Below are positions 1 through 6,353 of a stretch of 6,998 nt of DNA, in pieces. The translations under genes were made by a program, and so were the position numbers. Source of the stretch: JBEINZ01 sp040377825 (lineage in GTDB: Bacteria; Pseudomonadota; Alphaproteobacteria; Rhizobiales; Ancalomicrobiaceae); the NCBI GenBank assembly GCA_040377825.1, contig JBEINZ010000170.1, positions 1-6,998 of the forward strand, read 5' to 3'. Numbering within the stretch: position 1 is the first letter of the stretch; each line of letters begins with the position of its first letter. The notes under the pieces were generated by a model. The model made no database searches. It saw only the letters and a list, made by a program, of their open reading frames with translations, and was not told the origin of the DNA.

Positions 1-247
1 CCTTCCTCTAGAGACGCGAGCCAAAAACGCAGATGTATAAACAAGCAAAAAAGAATCTAAAATAAACATAGTGAATAAATGCTAAACACCGTGCTGTTAA
101 ATGAAATATAAAAAATCCACCGATCTATATCGAGACAAAAAGGCAAGCATACAACACTTACTTGCCTAAATGATCAACGCTGAACAAAATTTAAACGCGA
201 TTTAACAATCTAATACTAGCGTTTTATTTGAAAAGAACTTCTATTCA
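1..247. other. AT-rich non-coding region downstream of the outer-membrane protein gene
   Basis: This stretch is visibly much richer in A and T than the rest of the window and holds no convincing gene on either strand. The only structure I can support is a terminator hairpin at 137-167 serving the gene on its right. The remainder has scattered A and T runs and short TTTAA-like words but no tandem repeat and no tRNA-like fold that I can see. The outermost bases (about 1-25) return to a more GC-rich character and include a CTCTAGAG palindrome at 6-13, so another unit may begin beyond the edge. Confidence 0.6.
137..167 (-). terminator. Rho-independent terminator of the outer-membrane protein gene
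   Basis: Read on the minus strand, AGGCAAG (167-161) is followed by a 13-nt loop and CTTGCCT (147-141), giving a 7-bp stem. It runs directly into a T tract (TTTTT, 141-137). It lies about 80 nt past the stop codon of the outer-membrane protein gene, in the right orientation to end that transcript. The stem is short and the loop fairly large, so strength is uncertain, but stem plus U-tract is the classical arrangement. Confidence 0.6.
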
Positions 248-1114
248 TCAATTCAGGAAGTAACGCAAACCGGCACGAACTTGATGGGACTGAATGTTTT
301 TGAAACGCACTTTACCGTCGCCGTTTTCAAGGGTTGTTGTCGTGGTAGGGCCGCTCGTCTCAACATTCCTGAGCCGAGCGATGCCACCTTCAGCCTTTTC
401 GATCCAGAGGTAGCGATAGCCCAGGTCCAGTTGAAGACGGTTGTCGATGCTGTAGGCAGCGCCTGCCATGGCGGCCGCAGCCAACGCAAAACCAGACCCT
501 TCGTCAAATATATAATTGGATGTCGCAGTCGTTGGGGTTGGTCCAGTGGTAGTAGCGGTCGAGTAATTCCAGGTAAGCCCGTCCACCGTGTAGTACGCCG
601 CACCCAAGCCGGCGCCAACATAGGGCGTCAATCCACCATATGTACCAAGGTCAAAATAAGCGTTTGCCAGCACTGGGATAAACGAAACATTCGCTTCATC
701 CGGCGGAGAGGTCGGGTCGATGAGGCACGTGGTGCCGTAGCAAGACGTACCGCCTAGGGTCCACGAGAAGCGATTCCTGCCCATCCACTCCACGGTCGTG
801 TCGAGTCTTAGGAAGCTATTGATCTGGTAGCCGGCACCAATGCCGAATGGAAGGTTGTTTTCCATGCGCCCGTTCGACACAACGGTCGTTGGAGCACCCG
901 TGTAACTAACCTCAGGATCTTGGGCGAGACCGAAGCCGATGTCACCGCGGATATACCAGCCGGACCCAATTTCCTCAGTTGGGATCACGGATTGCGAGTC
1001 GAATGACGGCAACTTGAATGCATCTGCCGCCTTGGCGCTGAATGCCCCAGAAACGGTAACCAATGCAGCGATTGCTAATCCGGCGTAACGCATGTCCATG
1101 TCCCTCATCGGCAT
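248..1114 (-). CDS. Outer-membrane beta-barrel protein (OmpA-like barrel / Omp25-Omp31-type)
   Basis: Predicted small porin-like or structural outer-membrane protein of 288 residues. I chose the ATG at 1114 because AAGAGG (1120-1125) lies 5 nt upstream; the frame stays open to 1213, but that extension looks non-coding. Further in-frame ATGs at 1099 and 1093 are alternatives. Residues about 9-29 form a signal peptide: a short basic start, a hydrophobic AGLAIAALVTVSGAF core and an AKA-ADA signal peptidase I site. The mature part begins with an acidic segment, then SGWYIRGDIGFGL, the opening strand usual in this rhizobial barrel family. Alternating aromatic and polar strands (LDTTVEW, LTPYVGAGLGAAYY, LQLDLGYRYLWIE) separate Thr/Ser/Pro/Gly-rich loops. 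It ends RAGLRYFLN, a barrel-type terminal strand, although Asn rather than Phe is last. One predicted loop carries two cysteines (125 and 130). The precise role is unknown: such proteins contribute to envelope integrity and occasionally act as porins. The gene has its own upstream region with a CtrA-like site and a downstream terminator, so it is probably monocistronic. Confidence 0.85.
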   Translation of the reverse strand: MPMRDMDMRYAGLAIAALVTVSGAFSAKAADAFKLPSFDSQSVIPTEEIGSGWYIRGDIGFGLAQDPEVSYTGAPTTVVSNGRMENNLPFGIGAGYQINSFLRLDTTVEWMGRNRFSWTLGGTSCYGTTCLIDPTSPPDEANVSFIPVLANAYFDLGTYGGLTPYVGAGLGAAYYTVDGLTWNYSTATTTGPTPTTATSNYIFDEGSGFALAAAAMAGAAYSIDNRLQLDLGYRYLWIEKAEGGIARLRNVETSGPTTTTTLENGDGKVRFKNIQSHQVRAGLRYFLN

Positions 1115-1172
1115 TGGCGCCTCTTTTTCGTAGAGCTGACCAATCCTTAGGACGGGATCTTCGCGTGGAAGT

Positions 1173-1201
1173 GTTAAGGGTCGCTTAACCGTGTTTCTTA
1201 A
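1173..1201 (-). promoter_or_regulatory. Putative CtrA binding site(s) upstream of the outer-membrane protein gene
   Basis: In the 140-bp gap between glmM and the outer-membrane protein gene there are three TTAA boxes (1174-1177, 1185-1188, 1198-1201). The first two are separated by exactly 7 nt, matching the TTAA-N7-TTAA full site recognised by the alphaproteobacterial cell-cycle regulator CtrA. The same site is an inverted repeat, GTTAAG-N5-CTTAAC (1173-1189). The third box is 9 nt from the second and overlaps the palindrome TAACGTTA (1199-1206). The full site lies 59-74 bp from the start codon. I could not assign confident -35 and -10 boxes, so whether CtrA would activate or repress cannot be judged. 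Confidence 0.5.
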
Positions 1202-1254
1202 CGTTATGTCCAATCCGCAACGAGACGCTTTTGACTTACTTTAGGACACTAAGC

Positions 1255-2601
1255 CTATGCCGCGGCCTTCGCGATGCTGTCCGCGATATCGTCCACAACA
1301 TCCTTGACCAGAACCTCGTCGTCACCTTCGCCCATAACGCGAATCAGAGGTTCGGTTCCAGACGGCCGAATCACCAATCGGCCGTGATTTCCCAATCGCC
1401 TTAGCGCATCCTCGATGGTGGACCGCACCCGCAGGTCCTCCAGCGGGCGCCCTCCCGCTATGCGCACATTCTTCAGTATCTGAGGCACCGGGTCGAACCG
1501 ATGGCATACCTCGCTGACGGGTTTGCCCGATCGCTTCACGACGGCCATCACCTGCAGTGCCGCGACTAAGCCATCGCCAGTCGTGGTGTAGTCGGACAGC
1601 ACGATGTGGCCCGATTGCTCGCCTCCGACGTTGTAGCCGTGCTCGCGCATATGCTCGACCACGTACCGGTCGCCAACTTTGGTGCGAGCGAGCGTCAATC
1701 CCAAAGCGGCGAGATGTCGCTCAAGACCGAGGTTGGACATGATCGTGGCTACGATACCCGGCTGAGCAAGCCGACCATCATCCAGAAAAGAGCCCGCGAC
1801 AACCGCCATCAGTTGGTCGCCATCAACGATCTGGCCCTTTTCATCGATGATGATGACACGATCAGCGTCTCCGTCGAGACATACACCGATATCGGCTCGG
1901 ACCTCATGGACCTTAGCGGCTGCCCGTTGCGGCGCGATCGATCCGCAATCGCGATTTATGTTGAAGCCGTCCGGCTCAACGCCGATGCGCACTACCTCGG
2001 CACCGAGTTCCCAAAGCGCCTCGGGAGCCACGCGATAGGCCGCTCCATTGCCGCAGTCGACGACAACACGCAGACCATCGAGCGAGAGATTGCGTGGAAG
2101 CGTTCGTTTGGCGAATTCCACATAGCGGTTGTCCGCGCCTTCGACTCGCTTGGCGCGGCCGAGTTCGGCGGATGGAGCAAGTCGGCCGGATAGATCGTCC
2201 CCTAAAAGAGCCTCGATCTCACTCTCGATCTCATCGGAGAGCTTATAGCCATCCGGCCCAAAAATCTTAATCCCATTGTCGGCGTAGGGGTTATGTGAGG
2301 CCGAAATCATGACGCCGATGTCGCAGCGCAGCGACCGGGTAAGCATGGCGACAGCAGGCGTCGGAATAGGCCCCGTCATAAAGACATCGACGCCCACAGC
2401 CGTAAATCCGGCAACCATCGCCATCTCGATCATATAGCCTGAAAGGCGCGTGTCCTTCCCGATGACAACCCTGTGACGGTGCCGTCCGTTACGAAACGCA
2501 ATCCCGACACTCATTGCCGTTTTCATTGCTATGTCCGGAGTGATCGGCCATTTATTGGCGGTGCCGCGAATGCCGTCGGTTCCAAAATATTTGCGGGCCA
2601 T
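1255..2601 (-). CDS. glmM: Phosphoglucosamine mutase
   Basis: Converts glucosamine-6-phosphate to glucosamine-1-phosphate in the cytoplasm, the step feeding UDP-GlcNAc synthesis for peptidoglycan and lipopolysaccharide. The 448-residue product has the usual family length and is complete. It begins MARKYFGTDGIRG, the standard GlmM N-terminus. The catalytic phosphoserine loop ISASHNP places the active serine at residue 102. The magnesium loop DGDADR is at 243-248, the sugar-binding GGEQSG at 326-331, and the phosphate-binding RPSGTEP at 412-418 in the C-terminal domain. The ATG at 2601 has a modest GAAGG ribosome site about 11 nt upstream. It follows ftsH in the same orientation after 185 bp, the conserved order in this group, so it may be partly cotranscribed through the hairpin behind ftsH. 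The enzyme is activated by phosphorylation on the serine. Nothing in the sequence is abnormal. Confidence 0.97.
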   Translation of the reverse strand: MARKYFGTDGIRGTANKWPITPDIAMKTAMSVGIAFRNGRHRHRVVIGKDTRLSGYMIEMAMVAGFTAVGVDVFMTGPIPTPAVAMLTRSLRCDIGVMISASHNPYADNGIKIFGPDGYKLSDEIESEIEALLGDDLSGRLAPSAELGRAKRVEGADNRYVEFAKRTLPRNLSLDGLRVVVDCGNGAAYRVAPEALWELGAEVVRIGVEPDGFNINRDCGSIAPQRAAAKVHEVRADIGVCLDGDADRVIIIDEKGQIVDGDQLMAVVAGSFLDDGRLAQPGIVATIMSNLGLERHLAALGLTLARTKVGDRYVVEHMREHGYNVGGEQSGHIVLSDYTTTGDGLVAALQVMAVVKRSGKPVSEVCHRFDPVPQILKNVRIAGGRPLEDLRVRSTIEDALRRLGNHGRLVIRPSGTEPLIRVMGEGDDEVLVKDVVDDIADSIAKAAA

Positions 2602-2727
2602 TGGTCGCTAAACCTTCACTGAGACGGATGTCAGACGCGGAACTTTAGGCGCGCCGACCGTGATGCGTATAGCATCGGGAACTTCAAAATACGTTTCCAA
2701 AGATTTCAATGGGGCTTTGATTCGTGG

Positions 2728-2764
2728 CAAGGCCACCCTTCCAGCAGTCGGAAGGGTGGCCTTG
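2728..2764 (-). terminator. Perfect 15-bp-stem hairpin between ftsH and glmM
   Basis: Bases 2728-2742 (CAAGGCCACCCTTCC) are perfectly complementary to 2750-2764 around a 7-nt loop. The structure begins 22 nt past the ftsH stop codon, a typical place for a terminator or a 3'-end-stabilising stem. Neither strand shows a proper T tract after the stem, so it does not meet the classical Rho-independent pattern. It may act as a partial terminator, a processing or stability element that separates ftsH and glmM expression, or a copy of a small genomic palindrome. Confidence 0.5.
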
Positions 2765-2786
2765 TCATTCCAACTCAGGACTTCGC

Positions 2787-4721
2787 TCAGCTCGGTTGCG
2801 GCGCAACGCCACCTTCAGGCTCGCCACCCTTGTTCTCGCGGGTCTTTGGCGAGCCTGCCGAGGGCACCGACGAGGTGCGTGGCGTGGACGGTTGATCGTC
2901 ACCGGTGTCGCGCTGCGGCGGTTTTCCAACAAGCAGATTACGGATCTCTTCGCCAGACAGGGTCTCATACTCGAGCAGACCACGGGCCAGCGTTTCTAGA
3001 TCAACACTCTTCTCGCTCAGGATTGAACGCGCTGAAGAATAGCCTTGCTCGACCAATCGGCGGATTTCACTGTCAATTTTTTGTACTGTTGCTTCCGATA
3101 CGTTCTGCTGACGCGAAACCGACATACCGAGGAAGACTTCATCTTGATTTTCGCCATAAGCAACTGTGCCAAGCTCATCGGAGAAGCCCCAGCGTGTAAC
3201 CATCATGCGAGCGAGGCGCGTCGCCTGCTCGATGTCGGACGACGCTCCCGACGTGACCTTTTCTTTGCCGAAAACCAGCTCCTCGGCGACGCGCCCGCCC
3301 ATCAGGATGGAGAGCCGCGATGTCATCTGTTCGTAGCTCATGGAGAGCTTGTCGCGCTCGGGGAGTTGCATGACCATGCCCAGAGCACGACCGCGCGGAA
3401 TGATTGTCGCCTTATGAACCGGATCCGTTGAAGGCACGTTCAAGGCCACGATGGCGTGTCCTCCCTCGTGGTAGGCGGTTAGACGTTTCTCGTCCTCGGT
3501 CATCACAAGCGTTTTGCGTTCGGCGCCCATCATGACTTTGTCCTTGGCGTCCTCGAACTCGGACATCATGACAAGACGTTTTCCACGGCGCGCGGCCAGA
3601 AGAGCCGCCTCGTTCACTAGGTTCATGAGGTCGGCGCCCGAGAACCCGGGTGTACCGCGCGCGAGCGTCTTCAGGTCCACGTCGGGCGCCAGGGGCACCT
3701 TGCGCACGTGCACTTTGAGAATCCGTTCGCGACCGACGACATCCGGGTTCGGAACCACGATCTGGCGATCAAATCGACCCGGGCGAAGGAGCGCGGGATC
3801 GAGCACATCCGGACGGTTCGTAGCCGCGATGATGATGACGCCCTCGTTAGGTTCGAAGCCATCCATCTCGACAAGGAGTTGGTTTAACGTCTGCTCGCGC
3901 TCATCGTTGCCACCGCCAAGGCCTGCGCCGCGATGGCGGCCGACCGCATCGATTTCGTCGATGAAGATGATGCAAGGTGCGTTCTTCTTCGCTTGCTCGA
4001 ACATATCGCGCACACGGCTAGCGCCAACGCCGACAAACATTTCGACGAAGTCCGAGCCCGAGATCGTGAAGAACGGCACATTCGCTTCGCCGGCGACAGC
4101 ACGGGCGATCAGTGTCTTGCCGGTACCTGGCGGGCCAACAAGCAGCACCCCGCGCGGAATTCGCCCACCCAAGCGCTGGAACTTTTGCGGATCGCGAAGG
4201 AATTCGACGATCTCTTGCAGATCTTCCTTCGCTTCGTCGACGCCAGCGACATCTTCGAACGTCACTCGTCCGTGCGCTTCAGTCAAAAGCTTAGCTTTTG
4301 ACTTGCCGAAACCCATCGCCTTGCCGCCGGAGCCTTGCATCTGCCGCATGACAAAAAGCCAAATGCCGATAATCAAGAGCATCGGGAACCAAGAGATCAG
4401 GGCGTTAACCAGAGAGAAGTTCTCGCCGGCAGGCCGCGCATTGATCACCACGTCCTTGTTGCGCAAAATGTCTACGAACTGCGCACCCTGCGGCGCGTAA
4501 GTCTGGAAAGAGCCGCCACCGGACGCATATGTCCCGCTGACCTGCTGTTCGGTGATCATGACTTGTTTGATCCGGCCGTTCTCAACGTCGTCGAGGAACT
4601 GCGAGAATGGGATGTCGTTTGACCCCGCACCCCGACCAGGACTCTGAAACAACTGGAAGAGAGCGATCAACAGGAGACCGATGATCACCCAGAGGGCGAA
4701 GTTCCTGAAGTTGGCGTTCAT
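2787..4721 (-). CDS. ftsH: ATP-dependent zinc metalloprotease FtsH
   Basis: Inner-membrane AAA+ protease, active as a hexamer, that extracts and degrades misassembled membrane proteins and some short-lived cytoplasmic ones. The ATG at 4721 is chosen because AGGA (4728-4731) lies 6 nt upstream and the protein then starts MNANFRNFALWVII, as in alphaproteobacterial FtsH. The product is 644 residues, the normal length. Order of parts: transmembrane segment about 8-26; small periplasmic domain; second transmembrane segment about 105-126; Walker A GPPGTGKT 196-203; pore loop FVGVG 229-233; Walker B IIFIDEID 251-258; second region of homology with arginine fingers about 302-319; zinc site HEGGH 418-422 with the third ligand Asp496 in SGASSD. 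A Pro/Ser/Gly-rich hydrophilic tail follows from about 600. All catalytic residues are present. It lies between tilS and glmM and has its own promoter candidate at 4795-4824, suggesting independent, possibly heat-responsive, expression. Confidence 0.98.
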   Translation of the reverse strand: MNANFRNFALWVIIGLLLIALFQLFQSPGRGAGSNDIPFSQFLDDVENGRIKQVMITEQQVSGTYASGGGSFQTYAPQGAQFVDILRNKDVVINARPAGENFSLVNALISWFPMLLIIGIWLFVMRQMQGSGGKAMGFGKSKAKLLTEAHGRVTFEDVAGVDEAKEDLQEIVEFLRDPQKFQRLGGRIPRGVLLVGPPGTGKTLIARAVAGEANVPFFTISGSDFVEMFVGVGASRVRDMFEQAKKNAPCIIFIDEIDAVGRHRGAGLGGGNDEREQTLNQLLVEMDGFEPNEGVIIIAATNRPDVLDPALLRPGRFDRQIVVPNPDVVGRERILKVHVRKVPLAPDVDLKTLARGTPGFSGADLMNLVNEAALLAARRGKRLVMMSEFEDAKDKVMMGAERKTLVMTEDEKRLTAYHEGGHAIVALNVPSTDPVHKATIIPRGRALGMVMQLPERDKLSMSYEQMTSRLSILMGGRVAEELVFGKEKVTSGASSDIEQATRLARMMVTRWGFSDELGTVAYGENQDEVFLGMSVSRQQNVSEATVQKIDSEIRRLVEQGYSSARSILSEKSVDLETLARGLLEYETLSGEEIRNLLVGKPPQRDTGDDQPSTPRTSSVPSAGSPKTRENKGGEPEGGVAPQPS

Positions 4722-4794
4722 TGATGATCCTATGTCGCCCAGCGCAGGCAAAATTGCCGAGACGCCATGCCGAGGCCGCGTCGATTGTTGCCTC

Positions 4795-4824
4795 AAGATA
4801 GGTCCCGGTCAGACAAATGCCAAG
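4795..4824 (-). promoter_or_regulatory. ftsH: Putative ftsH promoter, sigma-70-like with RpoH (heat-shock) resemblance
   Basis: Read on the minus strand, TTGGCA (4823-4818) and TATCTT (4800-4795) are separated by exactly 17 nt, a good sigma-70-type spacing. The same bases also read CTTG-N18-CCTATCT, close to the alphaproteobacterial RpoH consensus as I recall it (CTTG, 17-18 nt, CYTATNT). The -10 box is about 74 nt upstream of the ftsH ATG. This is the only promoter-like pair I see in the 159-bp tilS-ftsH gap. FtsH is heat-shock regulated in several proteobacteria, so an RpoH promoter is plausible here. No transcription start is known. Confidence 0.42.
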
Positions 4825-4880
4825 ACGACGGCGTTACATAGTCCCGATCGCCGAAGATATCGTTATGAATTCCAATCGCC

Positions 4881-6353
4881 TTAAAGCCCTAGCCCGGGGT
4901 CCTCGGCGTCTTCCGAATCGACAAAATTGCGAATGCCGCGAGGAGGATAGAGGCACGCCACCTGAAACAACCCGGCAAATGCCGGATCAATGGCGCGATG
5001 CGGAGCCGCGACGAGTTGCCCCTCAACGAACGCTCCCGGGAGGACTTCAAGCACACGCGGCGGCATCACGGATGCGCTTTCACGCTTGGCGGAAGCCCTG
5101 TTCAACGCCCCCCGCCCCCGAGCGCCCAGTGCCGCGACAATGACGGACCGAGGCGCCACTTTCGCCAAGGAAACGCGAATGCGGCCGTCCCAGACAGCTG
5201 ACTCGCCGGGGTTCAGTTCTAGGGTCGCAAACCCCGTACGGCCAATTTCCGGAGCGAGCCAGATCTGTCCATCGCTCAGCTCAACCCGGACGCCGGCCAA
5301 GGTTCGAGCCATGTCGGACCCGCTTTCGGTCATGCATGATCGCAATGCGACGTGTAAACGCTCGAGCCTTTCAAGTCGCGGCCCGTATGGCTCAACCCCG
5401 ACCGCTGTGAGGAGCCGACCTAACGCACGCAACGATACCTCTTCTGGGTCTGCCAAAAGTGCTTCGGCGGCGATCTCCAATACCCCACCGGAATGAATGA
5501 TCGCGGTTTCGCCAAGCATACGGTCGACCGCGAAGTCGATGGCCGCCGCAGCGCGCGCCAAACGGGTTGCGGTTGATGCCAATCGTTCGGCCGTCATGCC
5601 GAGCTGCGCCAACGTGTCACGAACGGCACGAGCCTGTACGCGGCGAAAACGCGGGTCACGGTTGCTGGGATCGTCGATCGATTTGATGCCGCGGGCGTGG
5701 AGCGTTGCGACAAGCCTTGCTTTCGAAATTGAGAGGAAAGGACGACATAGCAACAACGGCCCTAAAGCATTTCCCGATCGGATGGGTACATCCGATCGAC
5801 AAGGACTGGGGCCAGAGTCTAGAACTTGATCCCGTCTCGTTCGTTCGGATCGCTTGGATCCGAACGAGACAGGCTCTAGCAGTCGTTCGGCCGGCATTCC
5901 CGCAAGACCATAGACGCCGCTGCCGCGGGCGAGAGCAAGAAGGAAGGTCTCGGCCTGATCGTCGAGCGTATGGCCGGTTAACAAACGGTCGCACCCGGCC
6001 TGGACCGCAGCGTCCATAAGAAGGTGGTAACGTGCCTCACGCGCGGCAGCTTGAAGATTGGCGGTCGGTTTGGGAGCACGCCATGCGAGTGTTCGATGGG
6101 CTAATCCGAGTTGGGCAGCAGTTTTGGCAACCACAGCCGCTTCGGCGGTCGATTCCGCTCGAAGCTGATGATCGACGGTCAAAACAAGGATAAGCGGGGG
6201 CTCGGCGAGACGGGCCCGCCACTCGGAAACAAGGATCAGCAATGCAGTTGAATCTGGCCCACCGGAAACCGCGAGGGCAAGGCCTTCCGTTACGGCGAAA
6301 GGCGCGAAGAGTTGGTCGACCTCATCGGCGCTGACCGGCTCAGCATTTTCCAC
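4881..6353 (-). CDS. tilS: tRNA(Ile)-lysidine synthetase, with an in-frame repeat insertion
   Basis: Uses ATP and lysine to convert cytidine 34 of the CAU-anticodon tRNA-Ile to lysidine, so that this tRNA reads AUA and is charged with isoleucine; normally essential. The PP-loop motif SGGPDS is at residues 30-35, VDHQLR follows near 60, and the second signature GHTLDDQAET is at 127-136, then ARGSGVYGLAGMP. I favour the GTG at 6353: it gives 490 residues, has GAGAAG (6358-6363) 4 nt upstream, and overlaps the cpoB end by only 14 nt. An ATG at 6413 in the same frame lies 74 bp inside cpoB and adds residues that look unlike TilS. Residues about 160-197 come from a palindromic repeat inserted between AERLL and GPLLLCRPFLSISKARL, where other TilS proteins have only a short variable loop before the conserved RPLL-type segment. 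The reading frame is intact across it and both flanks retain family motifs. The C-terminal substrate-binding part follows; the last ~20 residues are not recognisable. Whether the enlarged protein is fully active cannot be told from sequence, but an essential gene argues that it works. Confidence 0.93.
   Translation of the reverse strand: MENAEPVSADEVDQLFAPFAVTEGLALAVSGGPDSTALLILVSEWRARLAEPPLILVLTVDHQLRAESTAEAAVVAKTAAQLGLAHRTLAWRAPKPTANLQAAAREARYHLLMDAAVQAGCDRLLTGHTLDDQAETFLLALARGSGVYGLAGMPAERLLEPVSFGSKRSERTRRDQVLDSGPSPCRSDVPIRSGNALGPLLLCRPFLSISKARLVATLHARGIKSIDDPSNRDPRFRRVQARAVRDTLAQLGMTAERLASTATRLARAAAAIDFAVDRMLGETAIIHSGGVLEIAAEALLADPEEVSLRALGRLLTAVGVEPYGPRLERLERLHVALRSCMTESGSDMARTLAGVRVELSDGQIWLAPEIGRTGFATLELNPGESAVWDGRIRVSLAKVAPRSVIVAALGARGRGALNRASAKRESASVMPPRVLEVLPGAFVEGQLVAAPHRAIDPAFAGLFQVACLYPPRGIRNFVDSEDAEDPGLGL
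5762..5879. repeat. Two-hairpin palindromic repeat element inserted in frame within tilS
   Basis: A block of about 118 bp with its own architecture. Hairpin 1: CGATCGGATG (5775-5784), loop GGTA, CATCCGATCG (5789-5798), a perfect 10-bp stem. Hairpin 2: TCGTTCGGATC (5841-5851), loop GCTTG, GATCCGAACGA (5857-5867), a perfect 11-bp stem that extends outward as GTCTC/GAGAC after a 4-nt bulge. The ends are imperfect inverted repeats: CTAAAGCAT (5762-5770) on the plus strand and CTAGAGCCT (5879-5871) on the minus strand, 7 of 9 matching. A TCTAGA sits between the hairpins (5818-5823). Such small non-autonomous palindromes are typically intergenic and multicopy in alphaproteobacteria. A copy number cannot be seen here, as only this one lies in the window. 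Exact ends are uncertain by a few bases; the net addition to TilS appears to be 38 codons if CTA/TTA marks a duplicated target. Confidence 0.75.

Noticed and set aside
1..69. Possible 5' part of a minus-strand gene starting MFILDSFLLVYTS and leaving the window
   Set aside because: Only 23 codons are visible, there is no ribosome site before the ATG, and AT-rich DNA gives hydrophobic translations by chance.
281..757. Plus-strand open frame opposite the outer-membrane protein gene
   Set aside because: It is antisense to the signal-peptide-bearing barrel gene and lacks any recognisable motif.
1115..1213. N-terminal extension of the outer-membrane protein to an ATG at 1213
   Set aside because: It would place 33 charged residues before the signal peptide and cover the CtrA-like site; the ATG at 1114 has a well-spaced AAGAGG.
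1236..1254. Possible terminator hairpin directly after glmM
   Set aside because: The stem around TTAG/CTAA is only 4-5 bp and no T tract follows.
1606..2193. Plus-strand open frame of 195 codons opposite glmM
   Set aside because: It lies wholly antisense to glmM, which has every catalytic motif; no recognisable domain.
2662..2676. Small palindrome GATGC-GTATA-GCATC upstream of glmM
   Set aside because: A 5-bp stem is within chance expectation and no promoter boxes fit around it.
3514..4500. Long plus-strand open frame of 328 codons opposite ftsH
   Set aside because: It is antisense to an intact, fully conserved ftsH; its Arg/Ser/Pro-rich translation is what GC-rich codons give on the opposite strand.
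4722..4796. N-terminal extension of ftsH (25 residues starting MRQQSTRPRHG)
   Set aside because: It has no family resemblance, would overlap the -10 box of the promoter candidate, and the ATG at 4721 has a good AGGA site and the standard FtsH beginning.
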